Below are positions 44,737 to 52,889 of a DNA stretch of 64,000 bases, in pieces. Positions within the stretch are counted from its first letter, which is position 1; every line of letters starts with the position of its first letter. A program made the position numbers and the translations under genes. Source of the stretch: Cyanobacteria bacterium SBLK (GTDB taxonomy: Bacteria; Cyanobacteriota; Cyanobacteriia; Cyanobacteriales; Spirulinaceae). Below the pieces are notes generated by a model. That model was not told the origin of the DNA and made no database searches. It saw only the letters and a list, made by a program, of their open reading frames with translations. The stretch is taken from NCBI GenBank assembly GCA_017746715.1, contig JAGHZQ010000056.1:1-64000 (forward strand), in the 5' to 3' direction.

Positions 44737-45336
44737 TTAGCGATAGGACTTGAGAATTTCTTCGAGTCCATTGACATTAATTCCTTCCCCGATCGCTTGC
44801 AGATCCCAACTATTATTATCTCGGTAGATTTCAGCTAAAACCATTCCCGTCGCGCCGCTATAAGTTGTGCCAGACAAATTGTAACGGGCAACTTCTCGAT
44901 TATCTGCCATATTCACCAAACGCACGAAAGCATTCTTCACTTGTCCGAAATCCTGTTTGCGCTGATGGCACTTATAAATATTGACGACAAAAACGAGTTT
45001 TTCTATTTCTGAAGGAATTTGTGGCAGTTCGACGATAATTTGTTCGTCATCGCCAATTCCTTCTCCCGTTAAATTATCTCCCAGATGAGCGATCGCGCCG
45101 GAATTGTGGCGCAGATTGCCAAAATAAATAACATCACTTTTATCTCTCAATTTTTCTTGGTAATTTAAACAAATGACCGACGCATCGAGATCGTAATCGT
45201 AGGTACTGCCAAACAGCCCTAAAAAACCCCCGGAACTCGGAGCGACATCCCACCCCAAACCGCAAAGCACTCGGGTTAAGCCTGGAGATTCTTTAACAAG
45301 AGAAATTCGCTGTCCTTTTTTTAGATTAATCGTCAT
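44737..45336 (-). CDS. TerD family protein
   Basis: 199 residues, one TerD domain: MTINLKKGQRISLVKESPGL, CGLGWDVAP, YDLDASVICL, HLGDNLTGEGIGDDEQ (acidic Ca2+ loop), FGQVKNAFVRL. A short Gly/Phe insert (GGFLGLFGS) follows the first strand pair. First gene of the terD-terD-vWA group and only about 130 bases downstream of rplT on the same strand. Confidence 0.92.
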   Translation of the reverse strand: MTINLKKGQRISLVKESPGLTRVLCGLGWDVAPSSGGFLGLFGSTYDYDLDASVICLNYQEKLRDKSDVIYFGNLRHNSGAIAHLGDNLTGEGIGDDEQIIVELPQIPSEIEKLVFVVNIYKCHQRKQDFGQVKNAFVRLVNMADNREVARYNLSGTTYSGATGMVLAEIYRDNNSWDLQAIGEGINVNGLEEILKSYR

Positions 45337-45411
45337 TGTTCGCTATTGAGCCAGCAGGGCTTAATTTTAGCATTTGGCCCGTTCTTATTTTAAGGGGAAA
45401 AAGACAAATAT

Positions 45412-45441
45412 CTCACGCCAAATTTATCATTTTGACGTGAG
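45412..45441 (-). terminator. Possible terminator of rpmI-rplT
   Basis: CTCACG and CGTGAG, with inner CAAA/TTTG pairs, form a hairpin 26 bases after the rplT stop on the minus strand; a loose T-rich stretch (TTTGTCTTTTT) follows. Reasonable but imperfect intrinsic terminator. Confidence 0.5.
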
Positions 45442-45466
45442 GTTTGGCGAGAGTGAAGGAGAGAAT

Positions 45467-45814
45467 TTATTGGGTTGCTACTTCGACAACTTTTGCAAAG
45501 GCTTCGGGATCGGCAACGGCGAGTTGCGCCAGCATTTTGCGATTGATTTGGATATTGGCTTTTTTTAACTTGCCCGTCAGTTGGCTGTAACTGATTCCGT
45601 GCTGTCTGGCAGCAGCATTAATGCGGACGATCCACAAACGACGAAAATCCCGCTTGCGACGGCGGCGATCGCGATAAGCCGATCGCAGGGCTTTCATCAC
45701 CTGCTGATTGGCAGTGCGGAAGAGTTTGGAATGAGAACCTCTAAATCCTTTCGCCAGTTTGAGAATTTTTTTACGACGCTTGCGGGCGACATTGCCCCGT
45801 TTTACTCTAGTCAT
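45467..45814 (-). CDS. rplT: 50S ribosomal protein L20
   Basis: 115 residues, normal length. MTRVKRGNVARKRRKKILKL and FRGSHSKLFRTANQQVMKAL are characteristic, then the globular domain with FRRLWIVRINAAAR. Binds 23S rRNA early in 50S assembly. Downstream of rpmI, 101 bases apart. infC, often first in this operon, is not adjacent. Confidence 0.98.
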   Translation of the reverse strand: MTRVKRGNVARKRRKKILKLAKGFRGSHSKLFRTANQQVMKALRSAYRDRRRRKRDFRRLWIVRINAAARQHGISYSQLTGKLKKANIQINRKMLAQLAVADPEAFAKVVEVATQ

Positions 45815-45915
45815 GGTTTTGCTTTACCTACTTTCAATAAGGTGAAAAAATTGTCACCCAACCCAAACGCGAACTTAGCCAAAGCGATCGATCGCTTGAA
45901 AAACGTCACGATAAC

Positions 45916-46116
45916 CTACATATAAGGCATCATCAAATGTACGTTTTTCTCATCGCTCTCGTTGACCAATGATAAATTAGAAAGGCGACGGCGCTTGCGT
46001 TCGGCAGATTTATGCTCGAGTATATGGTTTTTATAAGCCTTGCGGCGGCGAATTTTACCGCTTCCGGTGGGTCGAAAACGCTTGGCGGCGGCTTTGCGGG
46101 TTTTCAATTTGGGCAT
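45916..46116 (-). CDS. rpmI: 50S ribosomal protein L35
   Basis: 66 residues from MPKLKTRKAAAKRFRPTGSG, the standard L35 start; the open frame runs seven codons further upstream but that part is not conserved in L35. Small basic protein of the large subunit. Co-transcribed with rplT. Confidence 0.97.
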   Translation of the reverse strand: MPKLKTRKAAAKRFRPTGSGKIRRRKAYKNHILEHKSAERKRRRLSNLSLVNESDEKNVHLMMPYM

Positions 46117-46178
46117 GGATTTGTCTAAATTCGACACAATTTATCATCTTACCATACTTTCAATTGACGATCGCTGAA

Positions 46179-46979
46179 ATGACAATTTGGCAGGCCGATT
46201 TTTATCGCTCTTCTTCTTCGAGTCCAGAAGAAGGAATCATCGGGACATTGGTGCTGTGCGATCGCCAAGGTCGTCTCATCTATGAAGCAACTTGCCCTCG
46301 AGGGGGAGTTGTCAAGGATTGGTCGATCGGCCAATTTCGAAAAATTCCCGAACCCCATCCCGAGCGCTTGCAAATCTTTCGCCCGCAATGCGCGAGCTTA
46401 TTGAAAAGTATCGAGGAAGAATTGGGCATTCCCATCGAAACGACGCGGCATACCTCTGCCCTCAAACAGCTGCTCAAACAGCGAGGAAATTCAATTGAGT
46501 TGGAAAAGCCCCCCCCTCAACCCCTGCCCGATCGCCTTTGGGGAGAGCGATGGCGTTTTGCCAGTTTGCCTGCCGGAGAAGTCGTGAGAGAATTCTGCGA
46601 TCGCCCGATTCCCATTCTCGATATTCCCGAGGAGTTTGAACCGAGACAACGCGGATTATCTTCTTCTTTGCTCGTTCCCGGTATTATCATTGAAGGAGGG
46701 CGACAAGCCATGTCACTAGCCCGATGGGTGCAAGAAGTCCAACCTTACGCTCTCGATTATATTCCCGCAGAACTCGGGAGATCGGGGGGAATCATCTTGG
46801 AAGCGGGATTGAGCGATCGCTGGGTTTTCCAAACTTTTGACGATCCTGAAGTCGCCCGTGCTGCCCGAGAATATCAGCAAAGGCTCTACCGAAGTCAAGG
46901 CTTGCATTTTCTTCTCATTCAACCCGATGGCGGGAACGCTAATTTTACAGGATATTGGTTATTACTGAATGAAGAGTGA
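46179..46979 (+). CDS. Tab2/Atab2 family RNA-binding protein
   Basis: About 266 residues from the ATG at 46179 (MTIWQADFYRSS), preferred over an in-frame TTG at 46164. Family features: WQADFYRSS at the start, RPQCASLLKSIEEELGI, and AGLSDRWVFQTF near the C-terminus. In Chlamydomonas and Arabidopsis, Tab2/Atab2 binds the psaB mRNA leader and is needed for translation of photosystem I (and in plants PSII) subunits; a light-linked translational role is expected here. Divergent from rpmI. The last residues (FTGYWLLLNEE) are complete. Confidence 0.85.
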   Translation: MTIWQADFYRSSSSSPEEGIIGTLVLCDRQGRLIYEATCPRGGVVKDWSIGQFRKIPEPHPERLQIFRPQCASLLKSIEEELGIPIETTRHTSALKQLLKQRGNSIELEKPPPQPLPDRLWGERWRFASLPAGEVVREFCDRPIPILDIPEEFEPRQRGLSSSLLVPGIIIEGGRQAMSLARWVQEVQPYALDYIPAELGRSGGIILEAGLSDRWVFQTFDDPEVARAAREYQQRLYRSQGLHFLLIQPDGGNANFTGYWLLLNEE

Positions 46980-47002
46980 TAATATCGTTCTTCTAATTGC
47001 CC

Positions 47003-48721
47003 ATGCAGCTTCGACAAAAAACCCTGCTTGCCATTGGCGGCCTTCTGACGGGCTTAATTGCCGTTCTTTCCGTCAGCTTATCGAGTACTCTCTCGAGGAG
47101 CTTTCGGCAAGTTGAAAAGAAGAATACCCTCGAGAACGTGCAAAGAGCAATTAGCGTTCTCCAAGAAGAACTCGATCGCTTAGAGATCATCACGTCAGAT
47201 TGGGGGCATTGGGATGATATGTATGAGTTTGTCGAAGATAGCAATCAAGAATTTATTGAGACGAATCTGACGAGTTCCGCGATCGAGAATCTACAGTTAA
47301 ACTTTCTGGCGATTCTCAATAATCAAGGAAAAACAACCTATGAGTTGGGATTGGATCTCGAGAGCTTAGAGGAAATGACATTACCTCCTTCTCTCAAACT
47401 GCATTTCTCTCTCGATCGCCCCATCCTCCAATATGAAACCATTGACAGCGGCTTGAAGGGACTCCTGCTGCTACCGGAAAATATCGTTTTGATTGCCTCG
47501 CAACCGATTCTCAACTCTAAGGAAGAGGGTTCTCCACGAGGCGCTTTTGCGGTCGGACGCTATCTCACTCGCACCAAAATTGCTGAAATCGAACAACGCG
47601 CCCAACTTTCTCTCAACTTCTATCGCTTGGACGATCGCGAACTTTCTCCAGATATACGAGAAATTTACATTCGACTTGATGAAAAGTTTGTTTTAGAACC
47701 CGAAGAAGTCGCGATCGTGACCCAGCCTCTCGATGAAGAAAAAATCGCGGGCTATACCGTTGTCCGAGATATTTACGATAATCCTGCTTTACTTTTGCAA
47801 GTTACCATCCCTCGAGAAATTTATCAGCAAGGTCGCACTAGTTTGCGCTATTTAATTTTATTACTATGGGGAGTTGGTATCGTTTTTAGTATTGGAACGC
47901 TGATTTTTGTCGAAAGAATCGTGCTGTTGCGTCTGAGTCATCTCAGCACGGAAGTAAAAAAAATCGGCCTTGCTCACGATTCTTCCCAGCGCATTCAGCT
48001 ATCTGGCAATGATGAATTAACCGGCCTTGCTCAAACGATTAATTGGATGTTGGAATCTCTAGAAAGCAGCGAAAAAGAAGTCCAGCAAGAGCGAGAAAAA
48101 GCGGAAGCCTTACTCCTAAACATTTTTCCCGAATCAATTGCCCGCACCCTAAAATCCAAGCGCAGCGCGATCGCGCAACATTTTGAAAGCGTCACGATTT
48201 TATTTGCCGATCTCGTCGGTTTTACGGAATTATCCGCTCGTTTGTCCCCCATTGAATTAGTCGAGTTGCTCAATGAGATTTTCTCCCAATTCGATCGATT
48301 GGTCGGGGATTTTGGCTTAGAAAAAATTAAAACGATTGGCGATGCTTACATGATTGCTTCGGGATTGCCCATTCCCCGGGAAGATCATGCAGAAGCAATG
48401 GCAGAAATGGCACTTGCCATGCACAAGACCATGCAAAGTTTTCAACGGCACAATGGAGAAAGTTTTCAGATGCGAATTGGGATTAATACGGGGGCAGCCG
48501 TTGCCGGCGCGATCGGCCAAAAGAAATTTATTTACGATCTCTGGGGAGATGCCGTGAATGTAGCGTCGCGCATGGAATCTTTAGGAAAACCCGCAGCGAT
48601 TCAAGTCAGTACGACGACTTACAAACTTTTAAAGGATAAATATTCTTTTGAAAGGAGAGGGCAAATATGGGTTAAGGGAAAAGGCATTATGACAACCTAT
48701 TGGTTAATTGATAAAAAATAA
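47003..48721 (+). CDS. CHASE4-HAMP class III adenylate cyclase, copy 1
   Basis: 572 residues from the ATG at 47003 (MQLRQKTLL; a TTG lies two codons earlier). TM1 about 8-30, CHASE4-type periplasmic sensor about 45-280 (DWGHWDDMYEFV), TM2 about 285-310, HAMP with coil 310-375, cyclase domain 395-572. Metal Asp in LFADLVGFTE and KTIGDAYM; adenine-selecting Lys in EKIKTIGD and Asp in YDLWGDAVN. Probably makes cAMP. The next gene (48910) is a close paralogue in tandem. Confidence 0.92.
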   Translation: MQLRQKTLLAIGGLLTGLIAVLSVSLSSTLSRSFRQVEKKNTLENVQRAISVLQEELDRLEIITSDWGHWDDMYEFVEDSNQEFIETNLTSSAIENLQLNFLAILNNQGKTTYELGLDLESLEEMTLPPSLKLHFSLDRPILQYETIDSGLKGLLLLPENIVLIASQPILNSKEEGSPRGAFAVGRYLTRTKIAEIEQRAQLSLNFYRLDDRELSPDIREIYIRLDEKFVLEPEEVAIVTQPLDEEKIAGYTVVRDIYDNPALLLQVTIPREIYQQGRTSLRYLILLLWGVGIVFSIGTLIFVERIVLLRLSHLSTEVKKIGLAHDSSQRIQLSGNDELTGLAQTINWMLESLESSEKEVQQEREKAEALLLNIFPESIARTLKSKRSAIAQHFESVTILFADLVGFTELSARLSPIELVELLNEIFSQFDRLVGDFGLEKIKTIGDAYMIASGLPIPREDHAEAMAEMALAMHKTMQSFQRHNGESFQMRIGINTGAAVAGAIGQKKFIYDLWGDAVNVASRMESLGKPAAIQVSTTTYKLLKDKYSFERRGQIWVKGKGIMTTYWLIDKK

Positions 48722-48753
48722 ATGATTGAAATCCCAATAAAAAAGTGTCAAAA

Positions 48754-48815
48754 CAATTCAAAATTCAAAATTATAGCCTCGAAGCTAAAGCTAAGATTTT
48801 TGAATTTTGAATTAA
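48754..48815. repeat. Inverted repeat of CAATTCAAAATTCAAAATTA type
   Basis: CAATTCAAAATTCAAAATTA on the left pairs with TTTTTGAATTTTGAATTAAA on the right across a roughly 20-base loop. A longer relative lies at 58714-58805. AT-rich interspersed hairpins of this type are common in cyanobacteria. Confidence 0.7.
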
Positions 48816-48909
48816 AAAATAGTCATATCTTACAAAATACAATGAAGATCGCGATTTTCTTTTTACGTTCGGGATGAAAATGATATGATAAAAATAAACC
48901 ATCGTTCTT

Positions 48910-50655
48910 ATGTCTCTTCGTCAAAAAACTTTAATTGTTATCAGCAGTCTTTTGTTAGGATTAATTGGTGCTCTTTCTGGAAGTTTGTCCCTCGTCTTTT
49001 TAAATGGTGTTGCGCGACTCGAACGGGAAGATACTCGTCAGAATGTACGAAGGGCGATCGCGGTCATTCAACGGGAAATTTCTCTTTTAGATATTTTAGT
49101 TAAAGATTGGTCGTATTGGGATGGTATGTATGAGTTTGTTCGAAACCGCGATTCGGCGTTTCTCAGCAAAAATTTAACGCGAGTAGGGCTGGAAAACTTG
49201 AAGCTAAATTTTGTTTCTCTTCTCGATCTGCAAGGAAATAGAGTATTCTCCATGAAGTTAGATGGTGAGAGCGATCGCGATATTACCGTTCCATCAATTT
49301 TAAAACAGCAATTATCTCCCAATCGCAATCGCTTGAATCAAGACAGTTTTGATAGCAGTTTACAAGGATTTATCTTATGGGAAGAAAAGATTTTGGCGAT
49401 TGCTTCAAAACCTATTTTAAACAGTGAAGCAAGAGGGCCTATTCGCGGGACTTTAGCATTTGGACGATATATCAATCGCCAAAAAATTCAGGAATTTTCC
49501 GAGGCAACCCAGCTGGCTTTAAACATTTATCGTTTGCAGGATAGCCAACTGTCGGAAAACTTGCAAGAAATTCGCGATCGTTTAGAGATACGATCGCAGA
49601 AAAATCCAGATGAAACGCAAATTGTTACCCAAACTCTCAATCGCGAAGAAATTTCTGGATATACAATATTTCGAGATATTGAAAATCGTCCTGCATTTCT
49701 ACTAGAAGTTACGATTCCTCGCACCATTTATCAACAAAGCCAAAAGAGTTTATATTTTTTGATATTTTCTTTATTAGCAGTCGGTATTCTCTTTAGTATT
49801 GGAATGTTAATTCTGTTAGAAAAAATGATTTTGTTGCGTTTGAGTTGCATCAGTCAAACCGTTCGCCAAATTGGCATTACTCACGATCTATCCCGACGTA
49901 TTTTTATTAAAGGGAAAGATGAACTAAATAATCTTGCCAATACAATCAATTGGATGCTTTCATCTTTAGAAACGAGCGAGCAAGAAATTGAAAAAAAACA
50001 ACAAAGACTGGAAGAAGAACAAGAAAAAGCCGAGCGTCTCTTACTTAATATTTTACCCAAACCCATCGCACAAACCTTAAAAAGCAACCAAAATGCGATC
50101 GCGGAAAATTTTGATGAAGTGACAATTTTGTTTGCAGATATTGTCGGTTTTACGGCACTCTCTTCTCGCTTATCCGCAATCGAGTTAGTCAAATTACTCA
50201 ATGAAATCTTTTCACAGTTTGACAGATTAGTCGATGAATTCGGATTGGAAAAGATCAAAACCATTGGCGATGCCTATATGATCGCCTCGGGTTTGCCCAT
50301 CCCGAGGGACGATCATGCTGAAGCCATGGCAAATATGGCATTGGCCATGCAGAATGCCGTCGGTGAATTTCAAAAAAAATACGAGCAATCTTTGCAAATT
50401 CGCATTGGCATTAATACAGGAGTTGTTGTTGCGGGGGTGATTGGTAAAAAGAAATTTATTTACGATTTGTGGGGAGATGCTGTTAATGTAGCATCGCGAA
50501 TGGAATCGTCGGGGAAACCCAATGCAATTCAAGTAACAGAGGCAACTTACGTTCGTTTACAAGATAAGTATGATTTAGAAAAACGAGGAGTGATTCAAGT
50601 TAAAGGAAAAGGAGAAATGCTAACCTATTGGTTGAAGGGAAAGAAAAGGGAATGA
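48910..50655 (+). CDS. CHASE4-HAMP class III adenylate cyclase, copy 2
   Basis: 581 residues with the same layout as copy 1: TM1, CHASE4 sensor with DWSYWDGMYEFV, TM2 about 285-310, HAMP, coil (KKQQRLEEEQEKAERLL), cyclase domain with LFADIVGFTA, KIKTIGDAYM and YDLWGDAVNVASR. Cyclase domains of the two copies are nearly superimposable, sensors have diverged more, as expected after tandem duplication with new ligand preference. The 188-base gap between them holds an inverted repeat. Convergent with the secreted protein gene at 50702. Confidence 0.92.
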   Translation: MSLRQKTLIVISSLLLGLIGALSGSLSLVFLNGVARLEREDTRQNVRRAIAVIQREISLLDILVKDWSYWDGMYEFVRNRDSAFLSKNLTRVGLENLKLNFVSLLDLQGNRVFSMKLDGESDRDITVPSILKQQLSPNRNRLNQDSFDSSLQGFILWEEKILAIASKPILNSEARGPIRGTLAFGRYINRQKIQEFSEATQLALNIYRLQDSQLSENLQEIRDRLEIRSQKNPDETQIVTQTLNREEISGYTIFRDIENRPAFLLEVTIPRTIYQQSQKSLYFLIFSLLAVGILFSIGMLILLEKMILLRLSCISQTVRQIGITHDLSRRIFIKGKDELNNLANTINWMLSSLETSEQEIEKKQQRLEEEQEKAERLLLNILPKPIAQTLKSNQNAIAENFDEVTILFADIVGFTALSSRLSAIELVKLLNEIFSQFDRLVDEFGLEKIKTIGDAYMIASGLPIPRDDHAEAMANMALAMQNAVGEFQKKYEQSLQIRIGINTGVVVAGVIGKKKFIYDLWGDAVNVASRMESSGKPNAIQVTEATYVRLQDKYDLEKRGVIQVKGKGEMLTYWLKGKKRE

Positions 50656-50701
50656 AAAGAAGAGACAAAACAGAATTTCTATTTCCCTGTTCCCTATTCC
50701 C

Positions 50702-51580
50702 TTAAAAACGACACAGAGGAATCGATCTCGATTCGAGCCAAGTTCCATTCGATTCGCTACAAGCCGATCGCAACACTTCCCCACTCATGGCTGTTTCCCC
50801 CGGGATGCACTCAACCATTTTGCTATATTGCAATTCGGTCTCTTCTTCAGAAACGCGTTCGCCCTCATAGTAAGTGGAAATTGTTCCGCCTTGTCCCTCG
50901 CAAGCCCTCATAAAGGGATTATTGAGGGTTGCGGCGACAGGAGGGCGAGAAGAGGTCGGCGGTTGAGAAGAAGGGGAAGAAGGTAGGGGAGAGGTTGCAT
51001 TTATTCCTTCTCTGCATTGTCTTCTCAGGCTTTCTAATTCGCGATTTAAACTGGCAATTTCTTGTCCCGAGGAGCGAGGTAAACTAGCACGGAGGGTTTG
51101 TACTTCCGAGGCGACTTCCATCAGCATTCCCATCACCTCCGTGGGTTCGAGATCTCCAGAAGTTCGACTGATAATCGAAAAAACGCGATCGCCGACGGTT
51201 TCGATCAACTCGGTCATGCTATTGTCGTTATTGCCTTCGGGAATATCGGCTCCTGTAACGGCGATAACTTGTTCGAGAATGCCAAAAACTTTTTCAATAT
51301 CTCGTCCGCCACCTGGAGCAACGCGAGAGAGCAAACCGAGGGTATCTTTAAGGTTGGAGAGTCCGAAACCGTTTTGAGATCGCTCTCTTTGAGCTTGGTC
51401 GATAGCGCTCATTAAAATGATTTCTTGGCGAGCGGCTTCGGGGCTATAGTTTTCGCAGGCTAAAGATTGGGCGAGGAGAAAAGGATCTGAGGATGTTTGC
51501 GATCGCCCGGCTAAGGTCATGAGGGGCGAGAATAGCAATAAACCGGACAAAAGAAGGGGTGAAAGAGATTGGGGTCGCAT
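50702..51580 (-). CDS. Secreted hypothetical protein
   Basis: 292 residues from MRPQSLSPLLLSGLLLFSPL, a signal peptide; the frame can start nine codons earlier (51607). Mature part: a helical region about 50-200 with a short coiled coil (IASLNRELESLRRQCREG), a Ser/Pro linker, and a C-terminal domain with four Cys (RACEGQGGT, MVECIPG, LRSACSES, PLCRF). No catalytic motif recognised. Confidence 0.65.
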   Translation of the reverse strand: MRPQSLSPLLLSGLLLFSPLMTLAGRSQTSSDPFLLAQSLACENYSPEAARQEIILMSAIDQAQRERSQNGFGLSNLKDTLGLLSRVAPGGGRDIEKVFGILEQVIAVTGADIPEGNNDNSMTELIETVGDRVFSIISRTSGDLEPTEVMGMLMEVASEVQTLRASLPRSSGQEIASLNRELESLRRQCREGINATSPLPSSPSSQPPTSSRPPVAATLNNPFMRACEGQGGTISTYYEGERVSEEETELQYSKMVECIPGETAMSGEVLRSACSESNGTWLESRSIPLCRF

Positions 51581-51685
51581 GGTTGGGGGAAGGGGGAGTG
51601 TGGGCATTTAATTTAATAATGAAGGCGATCGGGCTGTAAATGTTCCCAATGGGGCGCGATCGCTGATAATTCCTCTTGAGAAATA

Positions 51686-52534
51686 TCAATCCTTAGTTTT
51701 GAGAGTGCGTAACTTAGAAACTGTTTGAGCAACTGTTTCTAAGTAGTTATTTACAGTCATTTGATGTGCTTCTGCTAATTTTTGCAGTGATGATAATTTT
51801 TGCGATTTTCCTTGCTCGATTCGGCGAACTTGTTTTTCGGAAAGTCCTTGAATATCAATTTGTCTCAGCTTATATTGTTTTCTGACAGTAGCAACAGCCC
51901 GACCGAATAAGCGATCGCGTAACAGTTTTTCTTGTTCTAATTTGTCTTTCAATTTTGGATCGACTGTTGCTCTTAATGTTTCCATATCAATATGAAGATC
52001 GACACAAGACCAGTAAAGATAACTTCCATCTTCGTCTATTTCAAATTCAGTTCTACATTTAGAAGGAATTTTAGCCAAAGCGGGTAAATCTAGAAAAGGG
52101 ATGTTCCACTGGTTCAGAGCACAATCATAAACCTGTAAAACATCGTTCATTACTATAGCTGTAGCGATTAGTTGTTCTTGAGCGTTTGCTTGCCATGACA
52201 TAGCAATTCTTTTTGTGATATCTATATCAGAATGAATGATTGGTGAAAATTTATAATCTTTGCGTGCAAATATTTGGCTCGGAATGGGTGTAGGGTCATC
52301 AGAACGAATTAACCAACCACGGAGATTTCCATGCTCAGTTGCTCGATCCATGATTGAATCAATTTTAGAAAACGCTGTAAATAATGCAGTTGCAGAGGTG
52401 AAAATAAATAAATTTTTCGTGTTAAGAATTTTTTCACCTAAAAAGCGTCGTAATATTTTTACGTTTTCATTATTTCTAAAATTTTCAAATGGAAATTCAG
52501 GATCGTTGACAAAGATTGTCATTTCTGTAGTCAT
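51686..52534 (-). CDS. DUF2442-like protein with C-terminal XRE helix-turn-helix
   Basis: 282 residues. Residues 1-120 unrecognised. About 125-195 resembles DUF2442: VMNDVLQVYD..., then DEDGSYLYWSCVDLHID. A C-terminal XRE-like helix-turn-helix follows (YKLRQIDIQGLSEKQVRRIE, with SSLQKLAEAHQMTVNNYL). The start ATG overlaps the stop of the DUF4160 gene by four bases. DUF4160 and DUF2442 genes are often paired; here the second partner is enlarged at both ends. Antitoxin-like or autoregulatory role is inference. AT-rich compared with lepA. Confidence 0.65.
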   Translation of the reverse strand: MTTEMTIFVNDPEFPFENFRNNENVKILRRFLGEKILNTKNLFIFTSATALFTAFSKIDSIMDRATEHGNLRGWLIRSDDPTPIPSQIFARKDYKFSPIIHSDIDITKRIAMSWQANAQEQLIATAIVMNDVLQVYDCALNQWNIPFLDLPALAKIPSKCRTEFEIDEDGSYLYWSCVDLHIDMETLRATVDPKLKDKLEQEKLLRDRLFGRAVATVRKQYKLRQIDIQGLSEKQVRRIEQGKSQKLSSLQKLAEAHQMTVNNYLETVAQTVSKLRTLKTKD

Positions 52535-52818
52535 TCCATATTCTCCTTAACATCTACTTTCTTTTCCCAGTCCTCCAATAATTTGTCTTTATGCTTAGAT
52601 ACAAGTTCAGCTAATTTTTTCTTTTCCGAACTTGTAGGTTTTTTCTTACCAAATGAGAATTTTACATTAAAATCCAAATCTTTTTCGTTGGTTGTTTTTA
52701 TAAAAACTCGGATTTCCCATGCACCTTTTTTCTTGGCATGAAAATGAGGAGGATGATGGTCGGAAGAGTTAAACCATAATTGTAACCCGGATATGGTAAA
52801 AGATTCAACTTTGCCCAA
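52531..52818 (-). CDS. DUF4160 family protein
   Basis: 95 residues. LWFNSSDHHPPHFHAKKKG gives the DUF4160 hallmark (YxxDHxPPHFHA), and KDKLLEDWEK near the end matches the family's terminal helix (HRDELLENWE). Small, basic, cytoplasmic. Overlaps the DUF2442-HTH gene by four bases, implying translational coupling and fixed stoichiometry. Function not established; a toxin-antitoxin-like role has been suggested by gene pairing only. Confidence 0.75.
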   Translation of the reverse strand: MGKVESFTISGLQLWFNSSDHHPPHFHAKKKGAWEIRVFIKTTNEKDLDFNVKFSFGKKKPTSSEKKKLAELVSKHKDKLLEDWEKKVDVKENME

Positions 52819-52889
52819 GAATAACGATTAAGAAATTTATCCCCTCCATAGTAACAGGCAATTAACGCTTGTATCTTTTTTTTGAGATA

